A DNA stretch of 64,000 bases from Pomphorhynchus laevis. Taxonomy: Eukaryota; Acanthocephala; Palaeacanthocephala; Echinorhynchida; Pomphorhynchidae. The notes under the pieces were generated by a model. It made no database searches. It saw only the letters and a list, made by a program, of their open reading frames with translations, and was not told the DNA's origin. The position numbers and the translations under genes were made by a program. Position 1 is the stretch's first letter. Each line of letters opens with the position of its first letter. The DNA lies in assembly GCA_012934845.2 (NCBI GenBank), contig WNNJ02003300.1, positions 496,001 to 560,000 of the forward strand, in the 5' to 3' direction. Positions 31,228 to 42,660 of the stretch are shown piece by piece.

Positions 31228-32007
31228 TAAATTTAATTTTTATTTGTTGTTTTTATATTATAATTATATTATCTTATTTGTATTATCTTATATATTTTCT
31301 TAGTTATATTTTTTGTATTGTCTATTTTTTATATATTTTTATATTACTTCTTTATTAATTGTAATGTTTATATTATCATAATTGAATAATATAAACTAAA
31401 CAAATTATCTTACTTTCTATTCGCAAAGAAATATCATATATTTAAATTTTATATCAATTTAGAACTATATCGATTCATATTTTAAAAGCAATTGCTATCA
31501 AATTATAAATTTTACACCTTACTGTTTGAGATTGATGTAAACGTTCGCTTGTAATGTAGTCTCAAAGTATGTTTTATTATTAATTTTTAGCTTAACCATA
31601 AGACCGTAAAGAAAATGATCTACCCTTAAAGACTTCACCGCGTTAGGATATATTTGTATTGTAATTAGCAATTTTTTAATCAGAACGTTTCAGTCAACGT
31701 ATTAATTAAGTGATTACTAATTTCAATTGATAGTCACTGCAGAGACCGTATAGAGACGAAAACTGTGGCGATATAAATTTATGTTGCAGTTTTATGAATA
31801 AATTCTTATTATAATTCAACATATTAACAAAGAAGATGGTTAATAAGTTTTTATTTATATAATATGCAAAACCGTTTAATTACAAACTTCAGATACAAAT
31901 TCACCTGCCGATGTACTAATTTCAAACTTTTACGTCAATTAAAAGGTTTTTAAATTGAAAAATTATTTATAAATAGCGTAAAGTTTATTAAATGTTTTGC
32001 TTAGTAG

Positions 32008-32997
32008 GCCACAACGATTGCGCGAGATAATATCAACCATCAAGACGAGGAAGACGATGACAAATTGTTTTTTGAATGTAAAGAATTATTTCCAGATTTA
32101 GTTCTTCCCAAGAAAATGTTACTCGATAAAATCAAAAATGAACTTACAGAAGAGCTATCGGAAAATCCTTTAATTGCTGCTTGCTTACTTTTCCGTACGT
32201 TTAATATTGACAATGAAAGGGTCGATAAGGCAATTAATCTCTTCTGTAAGTACCTCATGAATATTAAAGACCATCCGGACGAGCTTCAAAAATACGGCCG
32301 TATCAGAGTTGAAAACAAAGTATATCAGCAAGCTTTTGCTCAGATGAACTACGTGGAAGTAGTTATGAATGCTATTGGTTTCAACCGTACCCAACAGGAA
32401 GATAATGGCGAGTATGTTTACAATTTTGAAGCCGACCACAGTGATATTGATATGTCAGTAGACGTTTTAATGAGCACAGTGCGTGTTGAAATAAAGCTAA
32501 GTCGGGATTTGAAGGTATTCAAGGCAGATAACAAGGATATTGACAAAGATATTCCTGACTCATTCTATGATTTTTCCGCTCAGGATGTAAGACGCAGATA
32601 CGATCAAGTGCGGGTTAAAACTGATGAAATTCTAATGACTAAACAAATGAGAGAAAAATTAAAAGAACAATCAAGAGCTTATAACTTTTGTTTCGTTAGA
32701 GTAAAGTTTCCTGACGGACTACTATTGCAAGGAACATTCCGTGCAACTGAAAACGTATCAGATATAGTATCCTTCGTTAAGGGATCTCTTATTAACGACA
32801 ATCACACGTTTACTCTAACTTGCACAGGTACCGATCATAAAATGATCATCAACTCATCGGAACAGAATTTAAATGTTGTCAGGAACATCCGGTCGTTGGG
32901 GATATGCCCGGCAGTACTTTTCTACTTTCATTCTCAGAATTTAAAGGATAATTTTTTGAACGATCAGTGTATGAACATGCTCAGCGATTTAGCTTAA
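32008..32997 (+). CDS. UBXN6: UBXN6 homologue, exon 3 (PUB and UBX domains)
   Basis: The 329 codons to the TAA at 32997 encode most of the protein. After an acidic stretch (HQDEEDDDKLFFECKELFP) comes a PUB domain at about exon residues 50-125 (ENPLIAACLLFRTFNID ... IRVENKVYQQAFA). It is followed by a helical linker (DIPDSFYDFSAQDVRRRYDQ) and a C-terminal UBX domain at about 230-310 (FVRVKFPDGLLLQGTF, with SLGICPAVLFYF near the end). In the family the PUB domain binds the p97/VCP tail and the UBX fold acts as a p97 adaptor in endolysosomal and ER-linked protein sorting. All key segments are present and the frame is open, so the gene looks functional. Confidence 0.9.
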   Translation, partial: ATTIARDNINHQDEEDDDKLFFECKELFPDLVLPKKMLLDKIKNELTEELSENPLIAACLLFRTFNIDNERVDKAINLFCKYLMNIKDHPDELQKYGRIRVENKVYQQAFAQMNYVEVVMNAIGFNRTQQEDNGEYVYNFEADHSDIDMSVDVLMSTVRVEIKLSRDLKVFKADNKDIDKDIPDSFYDFSAQDVRRRYDQVRVKTDEILMTKQMREKLKEQSRAYNFCFVRVKFPDGLLLQGTFRATENVSDIVSFVKGSLINDNHTFTLTCTGTDHKMIINSSEQNLNVVRNIRSLGICPAVLFYFHSQNLKDNFLNDQCMNMLSDLA

Positions 32998-33377
32998 GAT
33001 ATTTATATAATTTATCGATAATATTAAGATTAACTAAATTATTTTTGGGTAAAATTGATTTTTGTTTTTTACCAATTGTAATTTTTGTACGCAGACAGTT
33101 GATTTGTGATTATAATATAATTAGTATTAACTAAGTAATGCTATGTAATAGTATTATGTAATTAGTAGTATTGCATAATTATAAAATTATGAAAGGATTA
33201 TAAATGCGTGGGATTATGATAAAGGTATGTTGGATAAAGGCAAGAGTTGGTATGAAATTATTAAGGTATTAGTAATTAAAAATGATTGGACTGTGACTTA
33301 ATAATTGTAATATCATTGATGCATATCAATAATCATTCATGACCCACGATCAACTCGCTGCCGTCCAGGGAATCAAT

Positions 33378-33383
33378 AATAAA
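33378..33383 (+). terminator. Candidate polyadenylation signal for UBXN6
   Basis: AATAAA lies about 380 bases after the stop codon. The DNA from 32998 to about 33690 is AT-rich with no other gene visible; 33420-33620 is almost pure A/T. Confidence 0.45.
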
Positions 33384-33689
33384 AGTTGAGCTTTTAAATT
33401 TGAACTGAAATTTATTTCTTTTGTTAAAAAGATATTGTTTGAAAAATATAATTAAATATAATAAAATATAATTTATTAACAGAGTAAATTTATTAACTAA
33501 ATTTATTTTGATTTATTTAATTTATTAAATATATTACATTATATTTAGTTTATTATTTAATATAACAGATTGTTAAATACAATATTATATTTATTTAATA
33601 TTATATTTAATATGTTAAATTATTATAACAAGCAGGAGCAAATGAGCTACAAGCCCGTGTCACTTACAAAACATAATAAAATAAACGTC

Positions 33690-33925
33690 ATCAAATAAAG
33701 AATTCAATCAAAAAGAAGTCGCAAATTATTTTTCCCGGTTTCGATGGCGTTCTTGATATCATCACTAGATATACTACGAGAGATATCATTTCACTTTAGT
33801 CCATTCCATTCATTAATTACCCTGGTTGCAAATCGATGGTAAATAGGAATTCTTGTAGTTGGCTTTATTAATTTCCATACATTACGAGAGATATTAATGA
33901 TATAGTTGTTTATTTAGCCTAATTT
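33690..33925 (-). mobile_element. CR1-type LINE C-terminal fragment
   Basis: On the minus strand the translation gives KLIKPTTRIPIYHRFATRVI then NEWNGLK, matching the C-terminal domain after the RT in CR1 LINEs (RV-x-x-W-N-x-L). Only about 80 codons remain, with stops, and the 5' part is absent. The DNA between here and 34100 shows nothing else. Confidence 0.55.
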
Positions 33926-34104
33926 ACCTTTCGGTATTAAGCAAAAAGAAAATAAAGACAGAAGAAAATAAAAAATATATTATAAGTTACTGCTTGTTAG
34001 TCGCTGCCTTTTATCAATGACTTTAAGTTGAATCTTCTGTAGTACCGGGCAACGAAACACCTATATCAGCACATTTATTTTTGAAATATTGCAGTTTTTT
34101 TTCG

Positions 34105-34210
34105 GAAGTGTTGTTCAAGTTTTCGGAATCAAGAGCTATATTGGTGTTCAAGTTTTCGGAATCAAGAGCTATATTTGTGTACAAGTTTTCGGAATCAAGA
34201 CCTATATTAA
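34105..34210 (+). repeat. Three tandem ~32-bp repeats ahead of LINE C
   Basis: caagttttcggaatcaagag with variants, repeated three times. They lie about 170 bases before the first LINE C coding signal and may be part of its 5' UTR. Confidence 0.7.
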
Positions 34211-34650
34211 TAGCTGAAAGGTGAGTTTTTGCTTTTGATATAGTTTAGTTTAGTTTATTAATTTTTTATATTTTATTTTTTTTTATTTTTTTTTGTTTTT
34301 TTTTTGTTTGTTGTATTTGCTTTTTGTTTTTTGTTTCTATTTATTCATATATATAAGTACATAAGTACAGTTGGAAGGAACTAATTGCCTTAAGCCAGTT
34401 GGGAAGAGAAAATCTTCTTCCCAGCAGGAGGAAAATTTAAAAAATATAGAAAAAGAATCTTTAGTGCAAAAGAGGCTCTTGCCTATAAAGCAAGACTTTT
34501 ACAATTAAAGTATCATGTAAAGAAAACCATAATCTAAACAAAAAAATAAAAGAGATAGAGAGGGAAACAAGAAAAACTGTTCGAGGAGAAATCTTCGAAC
34601 GGTTTTTCAAAAGAGAAAATTTCTACCGAATCTCCTTCAAAAGCTTAGCT

Positions 34651-35632
34651 TTGAAAGATAAATTCAAAGCGGCTTTAGTTAGAGAAGAGGGTATAGAAAT
34701 TATCGACATTTCTCCACAAGTGACGGCCATCCTTAGGGATGTGCCGTCATTTGCGGAGAAAAATGATGTTGAAGAATTCTTACATCAATATGATGTAAGA
34801 ATTCTAAAAGCATGCAAATCATACAATCAATCATATAGTTCCTTTTTTTGAAGGGAACTATATGTAGTTTGAAAAAATTGAAAGAAGATGGAGGCAGCAT
34901 CTGCGGACATCGAATATCTGTAAAGATATTTGACGAAGACGATGCTGCCTTTCGGTATCCGCAGTGTTATAGATGTCAGCGCTGGGGACATTTTTCGAAC
35001 ATGTGTCGAGAAGTGTCACCGCGTTGCGTCCACTGCGGAGAAGAACACGAAACACAAGCATGTGGAAATAAAAATAGGCCGACATTGCAAACTGTAGGCA
35101 ACCTCACACGGCGTACTCACACGTTTGTCCAGAGTTCAAGTCTTATTTGGCCTGGGTAAACGGTGAGAACAAGAAGGATTGTGAGGAAGCTCAGTCCTAC
35201 CTTAGGGCAGCCAAAAGTCACTCTCTGGATCAACACGATGGACAAGCAGCGATGCTGATCGAGAGAGTACTTACTCTTGAAAAAGAAATGGCTGCCTTAA
35301 GGCAGGAAAATGCAAAATTAAAAAAAGATGCTGTAATCCACGAATCCGATTTAAAGAAATTCAAATCGGAGTTGAACGCAACAACATTACGTAAATACAG
35401 ATCGTTGAAACAGGAGAAAGACAAGTCATCGATTTCGGTGACTACTTTTAATCGTTTCAACGATTTGTCACAAATACAAGGCCCTCAGAATGAGGACAAT
35501 AATATGGACTATTGCTCAGTAGTATCGACTGATTCTGAGGGTCTTTCGATTAAAGCGCCAGGGACTGCCATAAAGATGCTGACGTTACCTGAATCACTTC
35601 AGGTGGCGTCGAGTCGGAGGGGCAGTTCCTAG
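34651..35632 (+). pseudogene. LINE C ORF1 (zinc-knuckle protein), frameshifted
   Basis: Three overlapping frames (34651-34851, 34848-35159, 35147-35632) form one ORF1. The middle part has the knuckles CYRCQRWGHFSNMC and CVHCGEEHETQAC. The last part has a coiled coil (LEKEMAALRQENAKLKKD) typical of LINE ORF1 multimerisation. The upstream start is unclear; in-frame coding extends back to about 34450. Two frame changes make the copy inactive. Confidence 0.65.
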
Positions 35633-35762
35633 CACAAAGCTTCGAATGCAAGAAAAAAATCGAAGAATTGAGTATTCTTCGCTTGAAGACATTTGCCTAA
35701 TGAGTTGAAATATAGGTTCTGTTAAGAACCTGATACAGTATTTCAGTCTCATACCGGCAGAT

Positions 35763-36391
35763 GTGCTTCTCTTGCAGGAAGCAAGATCACCCGATCAATT
35801 GAGGATTTTTAGCAGCAAGATCGACGACTGCGACACATTTGTGTCAACAGAAGGTCTCAGGATGGAACTCTTCCTAGTGTCGGTGGTAAAGAAGCGTTTT
35901 TGCGCATCTTTACTATCGCATGGCACTAGCGAAGTAGGTTCATTCCAGCTCCTCCGGTTTTTCATCTCTAGACGCCCAGTTTATGTAGCAAATTGTTACA
36001 TCAAGCCGGGGGCCTGGAGTTCGAAAAAGGGGAGGAGAGAGATTCGATCAATGCTGTTGAAGATCTTCAATTTGGGTGGTCAATTTTTAATTGGAGATTT
36101 CAACGACGACGGTGGGTCTCGGGTGGGCAGCATGATCGCTCCAGCATGAGAGGTCATATGTCCCCGGAAGGGACATTTATCCGTCGTCGCAATGGTTATT
36201 GCTCCACGTTAGATTTTGCTATGAAAAACAAAAATACAAATTTTAAAATTAAATGGCAGCAGACTTTGCTGCCAGATACTTTTAATGATGGGCATAAGCT
36301 TGTATATTGGTCGTGGAAGGAGGAACTAGTTTTCAAGATAAGATTCCAACCGACACGGGCCGGTATAAAGCTTTTAATAGATCAATATTAA
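35763..36391 (+). pseudogene. LINE C ORF2 start: APE-like endonuclease, broken
   Basis: MLLLQEARSPDQLRIF (compare VIVLQETRS in LINE B), YVANCYIKPGAW and FLIGDFNDDGG mark an APE-like nuclease in 35763-36149. A second frame (35993-36391) continues with NGYCSTLDFAMKNK. The sequence before 35763 (SVKNLIQYFSLIPADVL) is in frame after a stop. It is truncated by the LINE A insertion. Confidence 0.6.
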
Positions 36392-36426
36392 GTTTGAACT
36401 TTCTTGGCTGCTTAATAAACTGCTTA

Positions 36427-36575
36427 CATTCCAGATCAATCCAGTTCCAGATCAATCCAGTTCCAGATCAATCCAGTTCCAGATCAATCCAGTTCCAGAT
36501 CAATCCAGTTCCAGATCAATCCAGTTCCAGATCAATCCAGTTCCAGATCAATCCAGTTCCAGATCAATCCAGCAA
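36427..36575 (+). repeat. 16-bp tandem repeat, about nine copies
   Basis: The unit agttccagatcaatcc is repeated almost perfectly. It lies at the junction between LINE C and LINE A copy 2 and is absent from LINE A copy 3, so it may be a local expansion rather than part of the family. Confidence 0.85.
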
Positions 36576-36599
36576 ATTTAACAGTTTTAACGCACAAGG

Positions 36600-36825
36600 A
36601 CAACCATCGACGCACTACGACAACCATCTACGACAACCATCGACGACAACCATCGACGACAACCATCGACGACAACCATCGACGACAACCATCGACGACA
36701 ACCATCGACGACAACCATCGACAACCATCAACGACAACCATCGACGACAACCATCGACGACAACCATCGACGACAACCATCGACGACAACCATCGACGAC
36801 AACCATCGACGACAACCATCGTTTA
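36600..36825 (+). repeat. 13-bp tandem repeat at LINE A copy 2 5' end
   Basis: About 17 copies of cgacgacaaccat-type units (13 bp). Because 13 is not a multiple of three, all frames stay open and give a 13-residue peptide repeat. The same repeat, with about six copies, starts LINE A copy 3 at 58998, so it belongs to the element's 5' region. Confidence 0.85.
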
Positions 36826-36833
36826 TGGGTGGA

Positions 36834-37540
36834 CGTAAGAAAACAACTAAGACCGACAACAACTATGGACAACTGCAAGTACAGTGCTCGACACACGATT
36901 GCAGCGTCTGGACAACAATCACCTGCGACAAGAATAAGGCTATGGAAGACTTTGTATGTGGTTTTTGTGCCAACAAACTAATATGCAACCTTTCCAATAA
37001 GCACATATCAACATCCAACACGTCAACTCAAACTACCCCGTCGTTTTTAATGTCCTTTCTCCACCCACCGACCCTGCCACCATATACACTTCCCATTCCA
37101 TGTCATCTTCACTCCCCGACACCCCACGTCCCGTCCTTCCTGTCTCGTCTCTCAATAACTTGCATCCATCAATCAAAATCACCTCCACCAACCTCCACTA
37201 TCCTTCCACTCATAACCTTTCCTCACATCGCTTGCCACCCTCTTTATTATCATTATCCTCTATGTCTCCCGTCGTCAAACCAAATCCCTCCAAATCATCA
37301 ACTGACAGCTCTTCTATCGTGATCTCACCTACTCACGTCAGTCGTCCTCCTTTACGGAAGCGCTTTGCTTCTCGCGATCGTTGCGTCATTGTTACTAATA
37401 TCACGCCTTCTAACTCCTTATCTCCACAAGCACGTCTGGACCACGATGTTTCCGCCTTCAGATCCATCCTCTCGTCTATTGTTCCTGTGGATAAACCGTT
37501 TTTTTCAAGGACATTTCTCCTGTCGCATTCATCCGTCTAA
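36834..37540 (+). pseudogene. LINE A copy 2 ORF1, one frameshift
   Basis: It starts KKTTKTDNNYGQLQVQCS after the repeats. A PHD-like zinc cluster follows (CSTHDCSVWTTITC ... CGFCANKLIC), then a Ser/Pro/Thr-rich tail. Compared with copy 3 (59002-59802, one open frame of 266 aa), a single base is missing in the C run near 37036, which shifts the frame. PHD-like ORF1 proteins are known in CR1-group LINEs. Confidence 0.7.
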
Positions 37541-37721
37541 ACAAATCTTCTCAATCTAATCCTCCCCATCCCCCTCTCCTAAAAATTGTTTTCAAGCATC
37601 GCTCTCACGCGTCTTCTGTCCTCTTTCAACGATTCAAACTCATGTCATCTTCAACCACTCGAATTTTCCCCGATCGCGCCCCTTCAGAAATCGCTCAAAT
37701 CTCTTCAGCCCGCATCAAAAA

Positions 37722-40697
37722 ATGCCGTCGCGAGGAAAACGGCGAAACATCACTCTCCATCTGAAACATAGACGGAAATTTTCAAGTTATCCACACCCGT
37801 CCAAAAATTCGATGGCGCTCCATCTCTCCTATGTGTCTTCTCCACTAGACTCTTTCGCCACAGCACACGGTTTCCGCCTCGGTCTCCTCAACACTAGATC
37901 TTATCCTCAACCTATTATCCTCAACCTATTCACCAAGCAATCCATCGATCTCTTCTGCCTCACCGAATCCTGGCACTCAGATTCCGACGACCTTTCCATT
38001 CGCCGTCTGCTCTCTGCCGGTTGCTCCCTAGTCGAATCCGCCCGCCCCCTCAGCTCATGCCCTTCTAAATCCTCTAATCATGGCGGCATCGTCGCATTCG
38101 CGCGTCACCCAGAGTCTCTTCGCAAAATCAATCCCCCTTTCAGTCCTTGCTCTTTTGAATTGCTCACTTGTCGTTATTCTAACCCGATCACTCTAGATCT
38201 CGCCATTGTATACCGTCCTGGTTCATCAGCTCCTACAGCGTTATTTTTTACCGAACTCGCTGACCTCCTTTCTCATTGTTCTTTGTCCTCAATCCCTTCA
38301 CTCGTTCTAGGCGACTTCAATATCCGCCTAGACCGCCCCTCTTCCACAGATTCCATCCGCTTCATCAACATTCTATCCAACTACAATTACAAACTAATCT
38401 CCACTGCACCCACACATATACTTGGCGGGCACTCGACATCATCGCTGTCCCCGATCATTTTGCTGCCCACACCTCACTGTCCATCTTTAATCCTGGTCTA
38501 TCCGATCACTTTCTTATCACCCTTGATCTCGCTCGCAACCACACCCCTCCTCACACACCTACAATCCTACGTCGCCCTTGGAGAAATCTTGACCTCTCCC
38601 TTCTCCGCTCTGCCTTAATCAAATCGTCTCTATCATTACTCACAATAAAATATTCATCTCCTCACGATCTCGCCTTTCTTTTCGACTCTGAGCTCACATC
38701 CACTCTCGATATTCTCTTGCCCTTCAAGTATCACCCACACCGTCGCTTGCACCGTGCCCCATGGTTTGACATCCAATGTCTACTCTCAAAGCGTCGGCTC
38801 CGCCATGCTTTTCGAGCCTATCACCGATCTCTCAGACGCGATTTCCGCTCGATCACTCCGTCTTTCCGTGATTCCTATCTTGCTCTTCGCCGGTCTCATC
38901 TCAACCTACTACGTACCAAATGCAACTCCTTCTGGCAGCATAAAATCATCACTTCATTCAACTCTAAGACTCTGGCATACTTTTAACTCAATCCTTGTTC
39001 GCTCCTCTTCGCCGTGCAACATCAATGCCAATGATTATTCGTCATTTCTCCAGACTAAAGTATCCACGCTGCTCTCTCACACCCCGGTCTCCATCCTATC
39101 CCACTCTGCCCAGTCTACTCTCATCCTTCCGGAACTCTTTCATCTTCTCCCTGTATCACCTACAGAAGTATCATCTGTCCTCATGTCCTTGCCCAACAAA
39201 ACCTCACCTGCCGATCTCCTGCCTACCCACATATTAAAATCTATATGCTCATCGATATCCCCATTTCTCACAACCTTGTTTAACTCCTCCATCCGCAGTC
39301 GTATCTTCCCTTTACACTGGAAATCCGCAATCGTTCGTCCCCTCCTTAAGAAACAATCGCTAGACCCCTCCCTTCCTTCTAGCTATCGCCCCATTTCACT
39401 ACTCCCTACTCTTTCTAAGCTCTTAGAACGCCTCATCTTAATACAGATCAACGCTTATCTCTCCTCATCCAATCTGTACCCTCCTTTCCAATCCGCTTTC
39501 CGATCTAATCACTCCACAGAAATCGCATGCATAAAAGGGCACAACGATTTACTCATTTCTCGAGACAAGGCTCTATATAGTGTTCACATCTCCCTCGACC
39601 TCTCCTCCGCATTCGACATTGTCGACCACTCCGTCCTCCTTTCCCGCCTTCGTTATGATTACGGCTTTTCTTCCTCCGTAGCTTGGTTCGCCTCATATCT
39701 ATCCGACCGTTCCTTTCGCGTCTGTTCTAATTCATCATCATCCCCTCCCATCCCTATTTTTTGCGGGGACCCACAAGTTTCAGTCCTAGGTCCCCTGCTT
39801 TTCTCTCTTCTGCTTGGCGATCTCTCTCCGTTTATCAAACCATACTCCTTTAACGTCATGCAATACGCCGATGACATTCTAATCTATGCTCATGCATTCG
39901 CACATTGCATACACGATATCGGCATTTCTGCCTCCAACTGTCTTTCTTCTATCTACAAACGTCTATCCAATCTCCATCTCATTCTAAACGCCGAAAAGTC
40001 CAAAATAATGTGGATCCTTCCCCGTAAACCAAGCATATCTCCTCCCATTGTATCTTTTGCCTCATCGATCATCCCTATAGTCCACAATCTCACTTTCTTA
40101 GGCTTCCATTTCGATGATCACCTTTCCCTTAAACCCTTCGTCCGTGACAAGGTCCGCTCGTCTAGCTTAATTCTTTGTGACATCCGCCGTATCCGCCCCC
40201 TTATCGACTTCCGTTCTTGTATGTCTCTTCTTTCATCGTTTCTTTTCCCTAAAATCGATTACTGCCTTAGCCTTTTCGCCAATTCTCCAAAATCCATCAT
40301 CCTACCCCTACAACGAATAATCAAAACCGCCGTTCGAGTGCTCTTTCGTCTCCGTCGCTTCGACCACACATCCACATATTTTGCCCAACTCTCCTGGCCC
40401 ACCATCCACATCCGCATCAAACTCCGCCTTCTTCTCGTTACTTTTCGTCTCATCGCTGTCGGCTCCCCATCGTTCATCAACCTTCCTTTCTTAGACGATA
40501 CTCGCCCCACCTCGCTATCGCTTCGTTCCTGTCATACCCTCTTACTCCACGTTCCTAATTACTCCAACAACTACGGTCTCCGATCCTTCCTCGTCGCCGC
40601 CTCACTCGCCTGGAATCAACTCCCTATCGACGTCCGCCACCCTCCCTCCTTTATCACATTCAAACACCTCCTCCGTTCACACCTTCTCGACACCTGA
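37722..40697 (+). pseudogene. LINE A copy 2 ORF2 (APE endonuclease + RT)
   Basis: The endonuclease part (37722-38618) has FRLGLLNTRS, DLFCLTESWHSD, LAIVYRPGSSAP and LVLGDFNIRLD. It continues in another frame (38276-38986: LDIIAVPDH, LSDHFLITLD). The RT frame (38754-40697, 647 aa) has SYRPISLLPTLSKLLERL, the LDLSSAFD block, FCGDPQVSVLGPLLFSL (family norm GVPQGSVLGP) and MQYADDILIYAH with catalytic Asp pair intact. It runs uninterrupted to the C-terminus. Two frame changes in the nuclease region make this copy inactive. Confidence 0.8.
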
Positions 40698-40780
40698 TTC
40701 ACAGTTTTGTTTTGTTGTGGTCATGTAAGCGTGCGCTGGCACGCATTTGCCACGTTAAAATAAATCCTCTTTTTTCAATA

Positions 40781-42660
40781 AGCCAAGTAATGATAAATTT
40801 AAATAATAAAGATATTTTTTGTACTATTTAAAAAAATACTTTTAATGAAATAATAAATTTTAGTATTTGCAATAATAATTTTGTAATAAATAATAATTTT
40901 AATTTTTTCGATTGTTTGAATATTTTAGATAAGACGTTTTTGACAAATTTTACAAATAAATTAAAAGAATCAAATTCTCTATTAATTTGAAATAATGAAA
41001 TTTTGAGTAATGCAAATAAATTTTTAACTACTAAACGACCGCCCAACATCAAGTACACTCCTAAAGCTCTTCATTTGAAACGTATTCTCTGGGGTTTACG
41101 AACGGATGCGAATCCTTCGTCTCAGAGAATTGCTCAAATGGCTCTGCTCAAGAATGATATTTAAGAGTTGGAGCAGAGGGTAGACGCTAAAAAGTTGCTC
41201 TTACAAGAATTTTTCAAAGGAATGGTGGCAAACCATTAGGCGAACCACCTTCCGTTCTTGGAGGGCAGCGGCTTCTAAGTGGATATCCTCTAAGGGTTTT
41301 GGGAATGTACTTCATGAAATGAAAATGAAACACCTAGCCAATGCTGAAGGATGGACCGAGAGGAAAATGATGAAGATCCGTATGGAACTCTTGTTTTCGA
41401 CCATCGACAATTCGCAAGAGGACATCACTATCGAGGACATTTTGAGTGCGTAACCAGTCGTGCCAAAGACTTCGTCTAACGGGTCTTCGGCATGTGCTGC
41501 TACCAAATTGATCGTCGATAGGGTTCGGACGGATATTGCTGCCAAGATGCTAGGGGTACCTTTAGCATCTTGGTGTGATATTGCGGTCGGAAAAGTGGTG
41601 TTCCTTGCGAAGGGAAGATGGGTGTCGAATGCTAAAGACACAAGACCCATAACAATATCTAATAATATTGTTATGGTGTATGAGAGAGCTCTTGCTAGGA
41701 TCCTTTCCCGATTCTACGAAGATCGTGATATGTTGGGAGACCACATTCACGGGTTTCGTAGAGGAAGGGGAACTGTTAAGGCAGTAAGGTCCATGCAGAG
41801 TTTTCTCACCAGCGATAGACGACCTGCAGTCCTCTATTCGCTGGATGTGTCGGCGGCCTTCGACAACTTGGGGCATGATGCAATAGTTACAACGTTAACC
41901 AGTGATGGTATACCGAGTAATTTGTTGCATCGTGTCCTGGGTATATTGAAAGCAAGAACTTTCTACTTGGATGATGACGGGGGTAAGTACTATCATCTCA
42001 ACAAAGGACTTCCCCAGGGCTCACTTCTGTCTCCTATTATTTATATGATAGTGACGAGGGGAGTTCTGGAGGGTCTTTTGGATAGGAACACCCACGCTAT
42101 CATTTATGCGGACATCTCGATCGCATTTAAGAGAAATACTCTGTCGGATGCAAGGTTTGAAGGGCGAATGAAGTCTGTAATGGACATTGTTGCTCATCGC
42201 TTAGCGAAGTTTGGCTTGTCTTTAAACCCAGCGAAGAGCAATTTTGTTCATTACAGATTTCGGCGTCCTGGAAAGCACACTCGTCTCCTCGATTCTCTTC
42301 CAGGGAATCGAAAGCGTCGGGTGCGCATTCTGGGATCCGTTTTCGAACCACGTTTGCATCCTAGGTCAGATATGGCCAGGTGTTTCAAATTAGTTAGAAA
42401 AGGGCTACGTATGTTTGAAAGAGCGAGACGATTAAATGCCGGTTTGGGTATATGTTTAATTATGCTCAATGCGTTTGTATTGAGCGGATTGTACTTCTAC
42501 TCAAACAATCGCCCTCCAGAACAACGATATCTATTTTTAAAACGATTATTAATTTTAATAAATAAATTTTTTATGAATGAAATTGAAATTAAAAATAAAT
42601 TAATTAAAAAATATGTTTTATTTTACAATTTGAAAATCAAATGTTTTGAATAAGTTTTTG
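40781..42660 (+). mobile_element. LINE family C, 3' part (RT)
   Basis: This is the continuation of LINE C after the LINE A insertion. From about 40870 an AT-rich coding stretch (NNNFNFFDCLNILDKTF) leads into RPPNIKYTPKALHLKRIL and then the RT (41460-42653). The 3' end is not defined; an A/T-rich coding tail ends at 42653. Confidence 0.7.
41460..42653 (+). pseudogene. LINE C reverse transcriptase, catalytic box altered
   Basis: One open frame of 397 aa has VVFLAKGRWVSNAKDTRPI, HGFRRGRGTVKAVR, YSLDVSAAFDNLGHDAI, KGLPQGSLLSPIIYM, AIIYADISIAFK and NPAKSNFVHYR. The box reads YADI where YADD is expected, so the second catalytic Asp is lost. After the RT it has SNNRPPEQRYLFLKRLL, shared with LINE B. 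The last ~45 codons are A/T-rich and unlike the rest. The domain is otherwise complete. Confidence 0.75.

Larger units (their letters stand above)
21146..32007 (+). other. UBXN6 intron 2, 10.9 kb, filled with mobile elements
   Basis: The donor is acg|gtaatttg. The acceptor is gcttagtag|GCC, read as exon start 32008 in phase 0, matching exon 2. Exon 1 (208 nt) + exon 2 (71 nt) + exon 3 (990 nt) gives exactly 423 codons. The intron carries PLE terminal repeats and the best PLE copy, a satellite palindrome and other repeats. Stretches without an identified feature (21150-21940, 28660-28960, 29820-30700, 31230-32000) are mostly AT-rich. At about 30420-30600 there is an unassigned GC-rich patch. 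Confidence 0.75.
34370..36420 (+). mobile_element. LINE family C, 5' part (ORF1 and endonuclease)
   Basis: This is the 5' half of a LINE related to family B. It has ORF1 with zinc knuckles (34651-35632) and the beginning of ORF2 with an APE-like nuclease (35763-36391). LINE A copy 2 interrupts it near 36420; the RT resumes after 40780. The layout and the shared PPEQR-x-FLK block place it with B. Confidence 0.75.
36590..40780 (+). mobile_element. LINE family A copy 2 (L2/CR1-type), near full length
   Basis: Layout: 13-bp repeats, ORF1 (36834-37540), ORF2 with APE nuclease and RT (37722-40697), 3' UTR with a hairpin gcgtgcgctggcacgc and a terminal AATAAA-T-run. The RT block SLDLSSAFDIVDHS with RLRYDYGF and FASYLSDRSFRV is characteristic of the L2/CR1 group. 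Pyrimidine-rich coding strand (C/T) in sharp contrast to the AT-rich surroundings. It sits inside LINE C. Confidence 0.85.

Noticed and set aside
32065-32997. A separate gene starting near 32065 with no relation to 20815-21072
   Set aside because: The N-terminal piece matches the start of UBXN6 and the downstream frame holds its PUB and UBX domains. Exon phases and total length fit a single gene.
36307-36981. Repeat protein of 224 aa rich in TTIDDNHRRQPS and SSRSIQFQINPVPDQ
   Set aside because: It is the in-frame reading of a 16-bp and a 13-bp tandem DNA repeat at a LINE junction; all frames are open there, so openness is not evidence for a gene.
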